64,000 nucleotides of DNA from Paenibacillus sp. FSL H7-0331 (GTDB lineage: Bacteria > Bacillota > Bacilli > Paenibacillales > NBRC-103111), in contig NZ_MRTH01000027.1 of assembly GCF_001956045.1 (NCBI RefSeq), positions 1 to 64,000 on the forward strand. The letters run 5' to 3'. Position 1 is the stretch's first letter, and each line of letters opens with the position of its first letter. Under the pieces are notes generated by a model that was not told the origin of the DNA, did no database searches, and saw only the letters and a list, made by a program, of their open reading frames with translations. Positions 54,586-63,422 of the stretch are shown here, piece by piece. A program made the position numbers and the translations under genes.

Positions 54586-56086
54586 GTCTATTCACAACGG
54601 TAAAAGACTGCATCCACTAACAGCACTTCTCTCTTCGATGGGGCTCATAAAAGAAGCGTTGATTCCATTAGTCGTTCTGTTAACGACGTGGTTTTTTCGT
54701 GGGGAAGGGACTAGCGGAGCAGGGTACTGGAGAATCATCGTGATCGCAGCGATTGTAGTCTGCATGCTCGGGTTCGGCATCTTGTCCTGGCTTCGTTACC
54801 GCTATGAGGTATCCGACGGGCAGCTCAAAGTGGAACAGGGTATTTGGGTGACCAAGCGACAGTTCATTCCGATTGAACGTATTCAGACGATTGATTTGAC
54901 GGAAGGGTTGCTGCATCGCATATTCCGGGTTACCCGGGTTCAAGTGCAGACTGCTGGAGGCAATAAACCTGAAGTCGTACTCTCCGCGGTAACGCGGAAG
55001 GAGGCTCATCATCTGAGGGAGCAGCTGCGTGCACACAAAACCAATGCTCAGGATGAAGGCATTGCTGAGACCGATAGCCTTGAGGCAGGCAAGGTTGGGA
55101 ATCTGTCGGGGGATTGGACAGGGCCGACGAAGCCAGAAGTGGATGAGCAGAAGCCTATGTACAAGAGCTCTCTGGGCAGCTTGTTTATTGCGGGGATGAG
55201 CTCAGGCAGTATGGGACTCGCGATTGCGTTAGTTCTTGCCCTGATGTCCAAAGTGGATGAGATTTTTCCTGACTTGAAGGTGTTTCAAATGGTCGTAGAT
55301 ATGTTTGAATTTGCGGCTATCCCGTTGATCGTCGCGGCTGGTTTGTTGATTGCCTGGGTTCTGGGAGTGTGTCTATCGATTATTAAGTTTACTAATTTTA
55401 CTATTATTCGCTCGGGGGATGAGCTGGTTATCTCGCGGGGACTGTTGGAGCGAAGGCAGGTCACGCTGCCCCTTGCCCGAATTCAGGCGATTCGTATCGT
55501 GGAGGATCTTCTGTGGCAGCCGTTCGGGTTTGCTGCTATTCATGTAGAAAGCGTTGGATACGGTAATGAGAAAGGGGAGACGACCTTGCTGTTCCCGCTG
55601 CTGCGGCGCACTGAAATCGAAAGGTTCCTGCAGCGAATGGCACCCAGGTTTGCTGTACAATCGACACTAGCCTTCGAAGCACTGCCACATAAAGCCTGGA
55701 GAAGCTATGTCCTGCCCTGGACGGTTATTTTTGCGATAGCGACTGCGGTGACGGTATGGTTTACAAATTGGGGCTGGCTCGGGCCGATACTTTGCTTGGG
55801 GTCAGCTCTTCTCGGTTATAGGAGCTTTAAGGATGCAGGAAGTATGCTGACCAACGACATGCTTGTGCTTCGCATGCGTCGGCTTGCGTTAACCACTGTC
55901 AGGGTACCGCGTAACCGGATCCAATCATGTCGGATGGAACATGGACCTTTGGAACGGCGTTGGGGGCTGGCGACAATCGGCATCTCCGTTGCTTCCCGAC
56001 TGGCGGGTGCTCAGTTTGAGCTGTACGGTTTGCCCGTATCGAAGTGCTCTGCCATTATGAAGTGGTACCGCCCGAATCATAAGTGA
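54572..56086 (+). CDS. PH domain (bPH2) membrane protein, YdbT-like
   Basis: 504 aa with about six membrane helices and three bPH2 units (RYRYEVSDGQLKVEQGIWV; IRSGDELVISRGLLERRQV; MLVLRMRRLALTTVRVPRNR), each with the family's R-I-Q or R-x-R-I-Q turn (ERIQTIDL, ARIQAIRI, NRIQSCRM). This is the normal tandem build of YdbT. It ends the plus-strand run that starts with the solute-binding lipoprotein and is closed by a strong terminator. Confidence 0.88.
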   Translation: MKTSESIHNGKRLHPLTALLSSMGLIKEALIPLVVLLTTWFFRGEGTSGAGYWRIIVIAAIVVCMLGFGILSWLRYRYEVSDGQLKVEQGIWVTKRQFIPIERIQTIDLTEGLLHRIFRVTRVQVQTAGGNKPEVVLSAVTRKEAHHLREQLRAHKTNAQDEGIAETDSLEAGKVGNLSGDWTGPTKPEVDEQKPMYKSSLGSLFIAGMSSGSMGLAIALVLALMSKVDEIFPDLKVFQMVVDMFEFAAIPLIVAAGLLIAWVLGVCLSIIKFTNFTIIRSGDELVISRGLLERRQVTLPLARIQAIRIVEDLLWQPFGFAAIHVESVGYGNEKGETTLLFPLLRRTEIERFLQRMAPRFAVQSTLAFEALPHKAWRSYVLPWTVIFAIATAVTVWFTNWGWLGPILCLGSALLGYRSFKDAGSMLTNDMLVLRMRRLALTTVRVPRNRIQSCRMEHGPLERRWGLATIGISVASRLAGAQFELYGLPVSKCSAIMKWYRPNHK

Positions 56087-56124
56087 AGCAGCTACTTGCA
56101 TCCGCGTCCCACTGTTTATGCTCC

Positions 56125-56165
56125 AACGAAAAATGACCATCTTATGCGATGGTCATTTTTCGTTA
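56125..56165. terminator. bidirectional terminator
   Basis: A perfect 17-bp stem from 56125-56141 and 56148-56164 (AACGAAAAATGACCATC with its complement) around a 6-base loop. The T/A tracts in both arms fit termination for the convergent ydbT-like and epimerase genes. Confidence 0.9.
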
Positions 56166-56190
56166 TCTTGGAAGTCAGGAAGCTATTGTA

Positions 56191-57207
56191 CTAAACCTGA
56201 AAAGCCTCCATCTGCCTGCTCCATTCGAAATAAAGTTCCGTCAATCGATCCTCCAGCAGGTCCTTATCCGCATCTACGGTGTTGGCTTCGCTCTCATACC
56301 AATCGAGCATCATACGAAGACCTTCGTTTAACGATATAGTAGCTTCGAAGCCGGGGATATCTGATTTAATAAGAGAATTGTCGAACAGCCCGGAATAGCT
56401 TTTCTCGAATACTAGATGGGCAAACAAACCAAGGTTTGCTTTTGCCAAAAGCTCTGAGGGGATATGGACGATTTGCGGCTCGATCCCGATAATGCTGCCG
56501 AACTCCACATACAAATCGTTCCAGATGTGTACATTCTCATGGGTGGCATGATAAGCCTTGTTGTAGGTCCGTGTATTTCCAACAGCGCCAACAAAGGCTT
56601 TGGCCAAATCAGGGGCAAAGGTAAAAGCCCAAGGCGTTGTTCCATCCCCGAACATCACAAGCGGCTTGCCTTGGCGAATTCGCTGAACAATGTTGTAATT
56701 TTGTCTCAGCACACCCAGATTACTGCCACCGATTCCGTAGGTTAACGATGGCCGGATAATCGTGACCGGAAGCTGCTGCTCCCCGGTAATACGCTGCAAA
56801 TACCGCTCCATTTCTGCCTTTTCGTAAGCATAGGCAAATTCCGGGTTATCGAAAAGCTCCTCGGCATCCTCTTTAATCGGATTGGTCTTGTATGGCCGTT
56901 TGTACGCAGCTATGCTGGAGCACATGATAAGTTGTCCGGCACGATGGTTAAAGGTGTTAACCGTTGAACGGGCGTCAGCTTCATTAAAGCTGATCATATC
57001 GATCACGACATCGAACGTGCGCTTGCTCATGGATGCCTCAAAGCGCTGGGCATCTGATTTATCACCGGTTATCCATTCCACGTCACCGGCAAATGGCAGC
57101 TTTCGGGAGCCCCGATTAAATATAACGACTTCATGACCAGCGAGCAGCAGCTGCGATACAATTTGCCTGCTAATCACACCGGTTCCACCTAATAGAAGAA
57201 CGTTCAA
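56191..57207 (-). CDS. NAD-dependent epimerase/dehydratase family protein
   Basis: An extended SDR of 338 aa: Rossmann motif VLLLGGTGVISRQIVSQLL (GxxGxIS form), FNRGSRKLPF, then the Y-x-x-x-K-type region FAYAYEKAEMERYL and TIIRPSLTYGIGGSNLGVL. The GTGVIS start and RP-S-x-TYG block are typical of the isoflavone-reductase/NAD-epimerase-like group of Bacillota. Substrate is unknown. The TTG start at 57207 follows AGAAGGTGA. It is a single-gene unit. Confidence 0.88.
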   Translation of the reverse strand: MNVLLLGGTGVISRQIVSQLLLAGHEVVIFNRGSRKLPFAGDVEWITGDKSDAQRFEASMSKRTFDVVIDMISFNEADARSTVNTFNHRAGQLIMCSSIAAYKRPYKTNPIKEDAEELFDNPEFAYAYEKAEMERYLQRITGEQQLPVTIIRPSLTYGIGGSNLGVLRQNYNIVQRIRQGKPLVMFGDGTTPWAFTFAPDLAKAFVGAVGNTRTYNKAYHATHENVHIWNDLYVEFGSIIGIEPQIVHIPSELLAKANLGLFAHLVFEKSYSGLFDNSLIKSDIPGFEATISLNEGLRMMLDWYESEANTVDADKDLLEDRLTELYFEWSRQMEAFQV

Positions 57208-57363
57208 GACTATCACCTTCTCGTTATGATTATGTTCTCATTCATATTCTTAGTATATCGAAGATCAACGTAATATTTAAGAGCTATCTTCATATTCAGT
57301 AAGTTACATGGAAGTGATCTATAGGTTTACAGGGTCATGTCAGATACCTCTATATAAGAAATA

Positions 57364-57392
57364 TTGACTAGTTACAAAATGTATCGTAATAT
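57364..57392 (+). promoter_or_regulatory. sigma-A promoter with an operator in its spacer
   Basis: TTGACT (57364-57369), 17 bases, TAATAT (57387-57392). The spacer holds ACAAAATGTATC, and GTTACAAAATGTATC (57371-57385) recurs as a perfect dyad GATACA-AAA-TGTATC at 57496-57510, in the leader. A repressor bound at both could block start and elongation. Confidence 0.7.
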
Positions 57393-57468
57393 TTTTATAT
57401 GCCTGATATATTTACGCTATATTTGAGAGGTTTGGCCTATTTTAGGTGAATTCGCAGGAAGGAGGAAA

Positions 57469-57618
57469 ATGTATAGGGAAAATCATGTATTTAATGATAC
57501 AAAATGTATCAATTACGTGACCAGCCTGGATACTCATTTCTTCTTTTCCAGCGTTTTTTCAAAATTCCGATTCAAAGAAAGGAGGTTTTCACATGAGTCC
57601 CATCAAGGGTCGTTTTAA
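57469..57618 (+). CDS. upstream ORF overlapping the L,D-transpeptidase start, 49 aa
   Basis: An ATG preceded by GGAAGGAGGAAA, one of the best ribosome sites in the window, opens a 49-codon frame (MYRENHVFNDTKCINYVTSL, then aromatic residues and a basic end) that passes through the ldt ribosome site and stops 26 bases inside ldt in the +2 frame. No similarity known. It may be a leader whose translation controls access to the ldt start, or a decoy. Confidence 0.4.
   Translation: MYRENHVFNDTKCINYVTSLDTHFFFSSVFSKFRFKERRFSHESHQGSF
57496..57510. promoter_or_regulatory. dyad GATACAAAATGTATC in the ldt leader
   Basis: A perfect 6-3-6 palindrome, 125 bases downstream of the matching site in the promoter spacer; 14 of 15 positions are shared by the two sites. 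Confidence 0.65.
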
Positions 57619-59089
57619 AAATCATTTGGATGAGGAGATGGTGCATCTTCATAAAAATTTGTATATCAACCGCAGTGACCCGATGTATTATGAAAAGGTT
57701 ATTCGTTATTTGGACCCCCGTTCACCTGAAGCGCATTATAAGCTAGGTCAAAAATTTGAAGCAAAAGGCATCATGGATAAGGCGATTTTTCATTACAAGG
57801 AATGCAGGAAGACCTATCCATCACCCTTTTACTTTGCTTCGGCCAGCGCCATACGAGGTTTGGAAGGTAACGGAAAGGGGGCTGAATCGCTTCCGGTTTC
57901 TGATTTTCCTATCATCTACAAGAGCAGTTCTACGTCTCCACGTTTGTGGAAAATCATACTATTCATGATTTTGCTGCTGAGTGTGTTTCTATGGGGACTC
58001 CTATGGGGAAAAGATTCGATTACCAGAACGGTATCCGCTTTTCAGCTGTGGGGTGTAGGGAAAGAGATTACTTATGAGGTCGTGGACATGCCTTATATTA
58101 TTTATTTAACAAAGGACAAGCCTCACAAAGAAATCGAGAATGATTTGTACAACAAGGCGTTGGACTTGGCCAAAACCAATCCTGGACAAAATATTTGGCT
58201 GTACGGAATCGCGAGCAATGGTCAAAATCCCGATAAGAAACTAGTTCCTTTAACGGATGAGACTCAAAAGGTTAAGGCATTCGTGGTGGCGCAATACAAT
58301 TCAGCCCAGGATCAAACAGTAAAAATTCGCTTTATCAATACAGATTTTGGAAAGCTTACGCTTGCGGAAGCAGGGGCTAATCTTGTACGTACTGCACTGG
58401 AGGCTTATATTTCCGATAACGGCACTCCACCAGACAAGCTGGACAAGCTGGTAGCCGATTACCCGCAAAACTATTTAAGCTTCATCCCCCAGGAAATACA
58501 GTCGGGCTCTAATCAAATTGTGGGGAAGTACGACGGTGATGGCGGATGGGTGTTTGATCCGTTGGCCAAGCAGTATAGCGATATGTTTTATCCTAATACT
58601 GTGGAGAAACCGAATTCACATCGGGCAAATTTTGAGCGTTACCGGGTAGTGGTGGGGAAAAGCGACCATTCTCTGCAATTGTTAGCTGGCTCAACGCTGC
58701 TGATGGAGAAGAAGGTAGGACTGGGGGCAGATGATGCGACACCGGTAGGTAGTTTTTCCGTATTGGACAGGGTGAAGGAGCCACAAGGCAAGCATCCCAA
58801 CGTGTACGGTAGCTCTGCCCTCGGAATGGGCGCGATCGCCTTGCATGGCACGAACGATCCTGCTTCCATCGGAAGCAATCTCTCACTGGGCTGCATCCGT
58901 ATGACGAATGCCGATATTGAGGAGCTATATCCGTTTATTCCCAAGGGAACCGTTGTGTTCATCCGTGATAACAATCATACAGGTCTGACAGCCGCTACCG
59001 CTCAGTGGAATCCGCAAGTACTCGTTCCCTTGGGCACCAGACTTCCGAATGAATCTGCAAAAAACAAGGTATTCCATTGGTTAGGCTAA
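57593..59089 (+). CDS. L,D-transpeptidase (YkuD) with N-terminal TPR-like part
   Basis: A 498-aa protein. Residues ~1-95 look like one or two TPR helices facing the cytoplasm (EAHYKLGQKFEAKGIMDKAI), then a single membrane helix (about 120-140, LWKIILFMILLLSVFLWGLL), an outside spacer, and a C-terminal YkuD domain. The active site has HGTNDPASIG and S-LGCIRM with the catalytic cysteine (about 420-445). These enzymes make 3-3 crosslinks in peptidoglycan or attach proteins. The start has AAAGGAGG. Expression is probably controlled by the repeated ACAAAATGTATC sites and perhaps by the overlapping uORF. Confidence 0.9.
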   Translation: MSPIKGRFKNHLDEEMVHLHKNLYINRSDPMYYEKVIRYLDPRSPEAHYKLGQKFEAKGIMDKAIFHYKECRKTYPSPFYFASASAIRGLEGNGKGAESLPVSDFPIIYKSSSTSPRLWKIILFMILLLSVFLWGLLWGKDSITRTVSAFQLWGVGKEITYEVVDMPYIIYLTKDKPHKEIENDLYNKALDLAKTNPGQNIWLYGIASNGQNPDKKLVPLTDETQKVKAFVVAQYNSAQDQTVKIRFINTDFGKLTLAEAGANLVRTALEAYISDNGTPPDKLDKLVADYPQNYLSFIPQEIQSGSNQIVGKYDGDGGWVFDPLAKQYSDMFYPNTVEKPNSHRANFERYRVVVGKSDHSLQLLAGSTLLMEKKVGLGADDATPVGSFSVLDRVKEPQGKHPNVYGSSALGMGAIALHGTNDPASIGSNLSLGCIRMTNADIEELYPFIPKGTVVFIRDNNHTGLTAATAQWNPQVLVPLGTRLPNESAKNKVFHWLG

Positions 59090-59109
59090 AAGAAATACGA
59101 GGAAAACCG

Positions 59110-59150
59110 CCCGATTCTGCCGATAGTTGGTAGCATCGGGTTATTTTGTT
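59110..59150 (+). terminator. rho-independent terminator
   Basis: CCCGAT and ATCGGG around a 19-base loop, followed by TTATTTTGTTT. Confidence 0.7.
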
Positions 59151-59290
59151 TGAAAATCTCGCTTCTTTTGTGCGTATATTTGTGTTATCCTTACGTGTTA
59201 TGACATAAAGGGACGGTTTGTGGAGACAGTACTAGATATGTTAAAGATACGTGAATACAAATATACAGGGTATACAATTAAGGAGACAAC

Positions 59291-60571
59291 ATGACATTTA
59301 ATGACTTGAATATTACGCCCGCGATTTTAAAAGCTTTAGCCAAGGAGAACTATACGAAGCCTACACCCATACAGGAGCAGGCGATTCCAGCTGTACTGGC
59401 TGGCAGAGATTTGCTGGGCTGCGCTCAAACCGGAACCGGGAAGACGGCCGCGTTTGCGGTGCCGATTATCCAGCTGTTAAGTGAGCAGCAGGGCAGACCC
59501 AATACACAGCGTCGAGTGCGCTCCCTTATTTTGACACCAACAAGAGAGCTCGCTTTACAGATTTCAGATAACATTGTGGCCTACAGCCAATACACCCAGC
59601 TGCGCTGCACGGCTATCGTAGGTGGTGTTTCACAAAAGGCGCAGGAGCGGGCGCTGCATTTGGGTGCGGATATCGTGATCGCCACTCCTGGCAGACTCCT
59701 CGATCTCATCAATCAAAAGCATATCGATTTGCAGCATGTCCAAATCTTAGTATTGGATGAAGCCGATCGCATGCTGGATATGGGTTTTATTCATGATGTG
59801 AAGAAAATCATCTCCAAAATGCCAGCCAAAAGACAAACGCTTTTCTTCTCGGCCACGATGCCTCCGGAAATATCCAAAATGGTCAAAGACCTGCTGAAAG
59901 ATCCAGTGAAAGTCGAAATCACGCCGGTTTCTTCTACGGCAGACCGCATACAGCAATCCGTATACTGGGTAGATAAGGAAAACAAACAGTCATTGTTGAG
60001 CTACCTTTTGCAGGATAAATCGATTGCTTCAGCACTCGTATTTACCCGGACAAAGCATGGTGCAGATCGGGTTGTGAAAGCACTGACCAAGGTGCATATT
60101 ACCGCTCAGGCCATTCACGGGGACAAGTCTCAAAATGCCCGTCAAAATGCACTTAGCAATTTCAAAAGTGGCGTCACGCGAGTGCTGGTAGCGACAGATA
60201 TTGCAGCAAGAGGCATAGATATCGATGAGCTTTCGCATGTAATCAATTTCAACCTGCCTAATATTCCGGAAACCTACGTTCATCGAATTGGCCGTACCGG
60301 TAGAGCGGGACTGAGCGGGATCGCCATCTCTTTTTGCGAACATGAAGAAATTCCATATCTCAAGGATATTGAGAAATTAATCGGCAAGACCATTCCTGAA
60401 GTGAAGGATCATCCGTATCCGATGCTGAATACAGCCCCTCCCTCCAAGGCTGCACAGCCATCTAAACCGGCAGTCTCTAAACCGGCTAAGCCCAAGACTA
60501 GCCCTAAGGCCAATCCGAAGCTCAAGCCCAGGTCCGAGTGGTTCAAAAAAGGAAGTAAACCGAATAGATAA
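59291..60571 (+). CDS. DEAD-box ATP-dependent RNA helicase
   Basis: A 426-aa RhlE/CshA-like helicase. Q motif F3 and PTPIQEQ (24-30), motif I AQTGTGKT (45-52), Ia [66 protein letters not shown]. The tail (from about 380) is rich in K, P and S ([20 protein letters not shown]) and probably binds RNA. It would help ribosome assembly or mRNA turnover, often in the cold; the ~140-base 5' gap is free of other genes. Single-gene unit. Unrelated in sequence to the DEAH helicase at the left edge. Confidence 0.95.
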   Translation: MTFNDLNITPAILKALAKENYTKPTPIQEQAIPAVLAGRDLLGCAQTGTGKTAAFAVPIIQLLSEQQGRPNTQRRVRSLILTPTRELALQISDNIVAYSQYTQLRCTAIVGGVSQKAQERALHLGADIVIATPGRLLDLINQKHIDLQHVQILVLDEADRMLDMGFIHDVKKIISKMPAKRQTLFFSATMPPEISKMVKDLLKDPVKVEITPVSSTADRIQQSVYWVDKENKQSLLSYLLQDKSIASALVFTRTKHGADRVVKALTKVHITAQAIHGDKSQNARQNALSNFKSGVTRVLVATDIAARGIDIDELSHVINFNLPNIPETYVHRIGRTGRAGLSGIAISFCEHEEIPYLKDIEKLIGKTIPEVKDHPYPMLNTAPPSKAAQPSKPAVSKPAKPKTSPKANPKLKPRSEWFKKGSKPNR

Positions 60572-60578
60572 ACAACCC

Positions 60579-60630
60579 ATACCTCCAGCAAATCGTGAGT
60601 TACAGCGATGCAGGGGGTATTTTTTGTTTT
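60579..60630 (+). terminator. rho-independent terminator
   Basis: ATACCTCC and GGGGGTAT (one G-T pair), with an inner ATCG/CGAT helix, followed by TTTTTTGTTTTTTTG. Confidence 0.75.
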
Positions 60631-60654
60631 TTTGTACACTTCATGATGAATTCG

Positions 60655-60694
60655 CAAGATAGTATTTGTTGTAAAACAAGATAGTATTTGTTGT
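60655..60694. repeat. 18-bp tandem direct repeat CAAGATAGTATTTGTTGT
   Basis: Two exact copies, 60655-60672 and 60677-60694, separated by AAAA; the 22-base period places both on one face of the helix. The second copy covers the -35 box of the promoter for the flippase gene, so these are likely binding sites of a regulator. Confidence 0.85.
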
Positions 60695-60716
60695 CCATGA
60701 CGATATCGCATATAAT
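60688..60716 (+). promoter_or_regulatory. sigma-A promoter of the flippase gene
   Basis: TTGTTG (60688-60693), 17 bases, TATAAT (60711-60716), about 63 bases before the ATG. The -35 box lies in the second 18-bp repeat. Confidence 0.65.
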
Positions 60717-60779
60717 CACAATAATTGTTGTATTGACGTGTTTTTTTCAAATAATCCAGCTTGCCTAAGGTGATGTCAC

Positions 60780-62258
60780 ATGCTAAATACTAAAATGCAA
60801 TTGAATGACAATCAGCGGTTTCTTATACGAAGTGTCTCTATCATCGTGCTGGGTCTTTTTATCAACCAACTGCTGCAGACGGTTGGGAGCATCGTGGTAG
60901 CGCGTGTATTAAATGATCCTGGCAAATTTGGTGAAGTGAATTTATTACTGCAGGTTTTCGGGATGGTGAACCTTTTTCTCAATGTGGGGTTTAATTCTTC
61001 ATTGGTCTATACGTTTTCAACGAACTCGAAGGACGCAATTGAAAATAAGTTTCGGTTGGCCATGCTGGGCAGTGTATTTTTTGGAGTGGTTGTCTGCATC
61101 CTGCTTGCAGCCTTGTCGCCGCTACTCGCTCAGACGTATGCACTGCCCTCTTTACAAGGTGCTCTCCTCATAAGCTCGATCATGTTGGTGTTCAATTCGA
61201 TCATTAATATCGGGGTATCCTCCTTCTCTGGTAATCGCAATTTTGGCACGCAGGCGTTATTTATGGTCATTACAACGACGCTTTCCACTGTGGGTACGGT
61301 ATTAGGCGTGCTATGGCCTGTAGGTGAGGATGGCTTCCTGTGGGGAGTGTCCATTGGGATGGGTATGGGATCGGTACTGGCTGCGCTGTTCATTTGTTGG
61401 AAGGTAGAAAAAGTGCATCATCCGAAATGGTTGGGCCGCGTGTCTATTTCTGAAATCTGGAAGATGATGCAGTATGGCGTTCCGCTGTGGGCTGGAAATA
61501 TCGCGAAGGCGTTTCAACAGCCTTTTGTGACAATGATTATTGGCTCCAGCTCGGTCATTGCCGTTGGACATATCAGCAACGCTTTTCGCATAACGGGATT
61601 TATCGGAATTGTGACGTGGGCGTTCATGATTGTGACCTTTCCGTTTGTCGCGGCGAGCTATCAGGACCCTCTGGAAAGCAAGAGGCGGGGGACCTTATGT
61701 ATCCGATATAACAACCTGATCTTGTACCCTCTAACGGTTGTGATTTGTTTGTATCCAGATCAGATTAATGAATATTTATTTGGTGAGGGCTATACGAGCG
61801 AGGACTCGGCGACATATATCCGTCTGCTGGCGCTAGGGGTGTTCTTCTCGTCTGTTGGCCGATTAGGCGGCAATATCTTAGCGGGAATTGGCAAAACCAA
61901 AGCAAATTTCTGGGTGATGATCGTGGCCGGTATTTTTGTGATCACGCTGGTTCCAACTATTGCCGCGAGCCATCCTGTCTTGGCGGTATGGATCTATACG
62001 GGCGGCTGGGCTATCTCTGCCATCTGTATGATCTGGTTCTTTTATTTGGAAAATTTCACGCTCAATTGGTGGAAGGCTTACGGAGAGCCTTTGATTCCGA
62101 GCCTGTTCATGGGCCTTTTTATGGAAGTCGGTCGGTTTACAGGGGGATGGATGACGAGCTTTGTTGTTGTTGGGATTATTTGTTTGATTGTGCTGACTAT
62201 GTATGTAGAACTGAGAGTGGGGAAAGGGTTGGGAGCGATGAGGAATGAGGTTATGTGA
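60780..62258 (+). CDS. Wzx/MATE-like oligosaccharide flippase
   Basis: 492 aa with about 12-14 membrane helices along its length, starting after a basic N-terminal tail (MLNTKMQLNDNQRFLIRSVS). Segments such as GLFINQLLQTVGSIVVARVL, VNLLLQVFGMVNLFLNVGF and YGVPLWAGNIAKAFQQPFV are typical of the polysaccharide-biosynthesis (MVF/MOP) flippases that move lipid-linked sugars across the membrane. No glycosyltransferase gene is adjacent, so the substrate is open. AAGGTGAT precedes the ATG. The gene has its own regulated-looking promoter. Confidence 0.87.
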   Translation: MLNTKMQLNDNQRFLIRSVSIIVLGLFINQLLQTVGSIVVARVLNDPGKFGEVNLLLQVFGMVNLFLNVGFNSSLVYTFSTNSKDAIENKFRLAMLGSVFFGVVVCILLAALSPLLAQTYALPSLQGALLISSIMLVFNSIINIGVSSFSGNRNFGTQALFMVITTTLSTVGTVLGVLWPVGEDGFLWGVSIGMGMGSVLAALFICWKVEKVHHPKWLGRVSISEIWKMMQYGVPLWAGNIAKAFQQPFVTMIIGSSSVIAVGHISNAFRITGFIGIVTWAFMIVTFPFVAASYQDPLESKRRGTLCIRYNNLILYPLTVVICLYPDQINEYLFGEGYTSEDSATYIRLLALGVFFSSVGRLGGNILAGIGKTKANFWVMIVAGIFVITLVPTIAASHPVLAVWIYTGGWAISAICMIWFFYLENFTLNWWKAYGEPLIPSLFMGLFMEVGRFTGGWMTSFVVVGIICLIVLTMYVELRVGKGLGAMRNEVM

Positions 62259-62319
62259 TGTCGCAACCGCAACCTGCACTGTACGCCTTTAAGAGAACAA
62301 AATAGCTTCATAAAATAAT

Positions 62320-63018
62320 CTAATTGGATATAGAATCCTGTTCCGTCCGGTTGAATCCTTTAACGATTAGCCATATAGCCAAAACCAATTGTTGAAAGGC
62401 TATTGGAATGTTCAACATCATGTAGGTTGCATCCAGACCGATGAAGCGAATCATAAATAATAAGCTTGCCAATATGGACAATGTAGACCCAATAAGACCC
62501 GAAACTGACAACCAACGGGGAACTAATTTTGTTTGGTAAAATATGCAGTTAAACAAGAACATAGCCAAAACAAATGCCAGTGTTGTTGCCACATGGTTCA
62601 CCAAATCACGTCCTTCCCGTAACAATCCACCCAGGGTCTGAAAATACGATACATTCAGAGTTCCAACTTTTGCAAATTCGTGGCTTAATGTCAATAGCAA
62701 CAGAAGAATGATTACACCAATAATAATGAACACACCCGCAATGATGCCGAAAGCAACAGATCCAAGAGCTAAACCATTATTATGCTTACTTAAAATCGGA
62801 TACATCCAAATAGGAATACCAACATATGCAACAACCATTAACAACTGGAAAAACGCTCCTATCAGTACCTGATTTCCATTTGTGTAAGCCTTGACAAGGT
62901 AGTCTGCTCCATCTATAACAGGAACAACACTAAATATACCTGTAACCAACCCGGATATTAATAACACCCCAGTAATTACTGCAGACCTTCTACCTGAATT
63001 TGTGCTCTTCCTCAACAC
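62320..63018 (-). CDS. DUF4386 family membrane protein
   Basis: 232 aa, six membrane helices (for example VITGVLLISGLVTGIFSVVP and IIAGVFIIIGVIILLLLLTL), with the family blocks YVGIPIWMYPILSKHN and GLLREGRDLVNHVATTLAF. Function unknown. The GTG start at 63018 follows AAGGAGG. It converges with the flippase gene, 61 bases apart, and stands alone. Confidence 0.88.
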   Translation of the reverse strand: MLRKSTNSGRRSAVITGVLLISGLVTGIFSVVPVIDGADYLVKAYTNGNQVLIGAFFQLLMVVAYVGIPIWMYPILSKHNNGLALGSVAFGIIAGVFIIIGVIILLLLLTLSHEFAKVGTLNVSYFQTLGGLLREGRDLVNHVATTLAFVLAMFLFNCIFYQTKLVPRWLSVSGLIGSTLSILASLLFMIRFIGLDATYMMLNIPIAFQQLVLAIWLIVKGFNRTEQDSISN

Positions 63019-63422
63019 GATTAACCTCCTTATAATACCTACACTTTATAATAAAATAACAGGAAAAGGTAAGATAAAACAGATACTTTAGTATGTATGT
63101 TTAGGCCTCTAACTTACTTAAGTATTCATTCACTAAGCAAAAACAGGATCTGTTTTAACGATGTGTTCTTTCTCTGATGAACCGATGCTCCACTGAATCA
63201 ACAATTCCGCCATTCTGAGGCTCTGGCTGTTTTGGGCTTGTCACGAGGAACTGCCGGGTAGCACTGGAACAGCTGCGTGTCCATCAACCTATTGTTAATC
63301 GAACACGCGAACCGTCCAACTAGGCGGTATCGCGTTATTGCGCATTCCGTGGAGGATTGAACAATTGAATTAGCGTTTTGAAGCAGGTAACATGACGTTA
63401 ACTGAAGCAAAGGAGGTTCGAG
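63019..63422. other. intergenic region before the ABC permease
   Basis: About 400 bases, A+T-rich to about 63190 and then of mixed composition. Short open frames around 63200-63440 are unconvincing and match nothing I know. No riboswitch, terminator or clear promoter is seen. Confidence 0.35.
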
